Below are positions 62,317 to 64,000 of a stretch of DNA of 64,000 nucleotides, in pieces. The notes beneath the pieces are model-generated. The model was not told where the DNA came from and searched no databases. It saw only the letters and a list, made by a program, of their open reading frames with translations. Position numbers and translations under genes: made by a program. This DNA comes from Glossina fuscipes (lineage: Eukaryota; Arthropoda; Insecta; Diptera; Glossinidae): NCBI RefSeq assembly GCF_014805625.2, contig NW_023998433.1, forward strand, positions 2,404,169-2,468,168, given 5' to 3'. Positions within the stretch are counted from its first letter, which is position 1. Each line of letters begins with the position of its first letter.

Positions 62317-64000
62317 CACACGCTAGTAATTAAATATTTATTTAAATTAAAAAAAGCAAAAGCAAAAAATATGATAAAACTGTTGAAATAACCTCAATGC
62401 ATGACACTGACAATATTGACCGTAATGCTGATGATATGAATGTTAATAATTTGCATGCATATGCATGCATATATAACTAGGTATATACACAGCTGAGCAT
62501 AACATATACCAACACATTTACATGATTAATAAATAAAAAAAAAAGTCCTACTTTATCACCACACTTGAGATTCCGTTACCCTATATACATATTCTCTACG
62601 TAGACTTGCTTTATAACAGCAGTCCAACCACATTGTTATACGGATATATATGTATTTACGTAATGTATGTGTGCGGGCGGTTCTTTACTGCTGTTTTTTA
62701 TGGTTTTTCGTTTTCGTTTTTTTTTTTAACCGCAGCAACTTGTAAATAATAAATTACTCAGAAAAATTGCTAACGTACACTTTACTCATTTATTTATTTA
62801 TATGTCAACTATGATGAATATAAAAATTGTGATTTGGATCTTTGCTAACATTTGACTCTAAAATCGTCCTGAAGGCAAACATTTGAAATAATTTAGCAAG
62901 CGTAAATTCATTATTCGACATAAAAGCCAAAGTCTGAAGATCACTCCCGATATAACGCTTTATTTTGCGACATGTGAAAAAGGTTTGTAATCTTCAAAAT
63001 TTCTCCACAAAAATCGTTGGGTAACAGCACTTCAGCTATCTGCATTGATGTGAAAAATTTGAATTTGAATTGATGCTTCGAGCCCTTGCCTCTCCAAACG
63101 TTCTTACAAAGCGCTAACCTTTATATAGAAAAAGCGCCTAATTTTCAATATTTCACAATAGGAAATGGTTCATAACGGTAATTTGACATAGAAATCAATT
63201 TTATAAAATTTGGATCACGTACGTCTATTTTTTGTACCACACACCTATAAGGGTACTCGTGAAAAGTAAGCATTTCAATAACAACAAACTTTAATTTTTA
63301 GCAAGTAAAAAGTAATGGGAAATTAATTTTGCTAAATTTGAACCACGGCAGATCGGTATGATTTATATAGACACAACGTATAATATTTGGTATTTGATCA
63401 CAAATATAAAAGCGGACTTGTATTAAGTCAAGTGGTCTAAGCTATTCGGCTTTGCTCGATTATAGTGGGTTTGCTTGTTTTGCTCATGCTCTCCTCATCG
63501 TAAATTGCTATTTCTTCACGAAAAGGAAATCGAAAATCGGAAAAGAAACTGTCGCTCATATCATTCCGGACTCTCTCGCAAAAGACTATTGTAATCCCTT
63601 GAAACAAAATCTGAATTCTCAGTGTCCTTTCCCCTACAAATATAGGAATATTGTTGTGCTCATTTATGCTTATCTCATCCCGATTATATTAATTTGACCC
63701 TGAGAATTCAGTTAAGAATTTAAAAAAATGATTTTCAGCCATATTATGTAAATCTGTTAGGGATAATACTGTAAAATTACTGCTGCATATTGAACTGAAA
63801 AAAGGCCGTGATGGTTACGTATTATGTTCAACATTTCACATAATTGCTAGGTTTGAATTTTTCCCGGATTTTATAAACTGAATTTCCTCATAAATTTACA
63901 CTAACAATATTTCATAACACTTTGTGGTCAGTACACTGAGATGACGGCAACGGCATTCAGCGACGTTTGCTTGTCAATGTTTTTGCCAAGGCTTCAGGAA

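Larger units (their letters stand above)
53939..64000. other. about 10 kb non-coding stretch at the right edge
   Basis: Contains microsatellites, a hairpin (55504-55527) and a GGACGGACAG motif (56585-56720). Open frames at 60417-60623, 60690-61016 and 63452-63697 lack recognisable domains. If the LDLa-CUB gene continues, this is probably intronic. Confidence 0.55.

Noticed and set aside
1..64000. CRISPR array, operon or defence island
   Set aside because: No regular spaced repeats or compact ORF clusters; the window is a eukaryotic, intron- and transposon-rich region.

Overview
This is a eukaryotic, AT-rich and gene-poor window. The long repeat-loaded introns, the dense microsatellites ((AT)n, (CA)n, (GA)n, (AAT)n, (TTTA)n) and the set of transposons (mariner-like elements, an R1-clade and a CR1/Jockey-type non-LTR element, a Ty3/gypsy fossil) fit a higher-dipteran fly genome, perhaps a tephritid. 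The species is inference; nothing in the sequence names it. There are no bacterial operons, CRISPR arrays or rRNA genes, and no convincing functional tRNA gene.

The one well-supported host gene is on the + strand. Three exons (26749-27052, 33730-33866, 38694-38819) join in phase with consensus GT-AG sites. They encode a signal peptide or membrane anchor, one complete LDL-receptor class A (LDLa) domain and the first part of a CUB domain. The introns are about 6.7 and 4.8 kb. No continuation exon could be recognised between 38820 and 64000, so the gene is either 3'-incomplete here or has a very large third intron. A second, weaker candidate is a lone 164-nt exon on the - strand (12821-12984) from an unidentified protein.

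Layout. 1-11.7 kb: non-coding, holding a deletion-derived mariner (5215-5640), an inverted copy of a short dispersed motif (8882-8920) and a tRNA-derived SINE with a perfect 12-bp target-site duplication (9515-9708). 11.7-13 kb: a decayed mariner and the orphan - strand exon. 13-22.4 kb: non-coding, with a striking palindrome cluster at 14204-14259. 22.4-24.05 kb: an antisense non-LTR element with readable reverse-transcriptase motifs. 26.7-38.8 kb: the LDLa-CUB gene; intron 1 holds a G-rich repeat and a second copy of the non-LTR 3' end, and intron 2 holds a Ty3/gypsy pol fossil. 38.8-64 kb: more transposon remnants (two mariners and a G-rich repeat at 42.7-44.2 kb, an R1-clade element flanked by CA microsatellites at 45.49-47.63 kb, a second SINE copy at 49.5 kb, two mariners at 52.5-53.9 kb) and long AT microsatellites.

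No undescribed enzymatic or defence system is visible. The most interesting items are the SINE family with an intact insertion signature, the apparently microsatellite-targeted R1-clade element, the mariner family seen as three separate copies, two of them clear deletion derivatives, the palindrome cluster and the orphan exon. All family assignments come from reading motifs by eye, without database searches.
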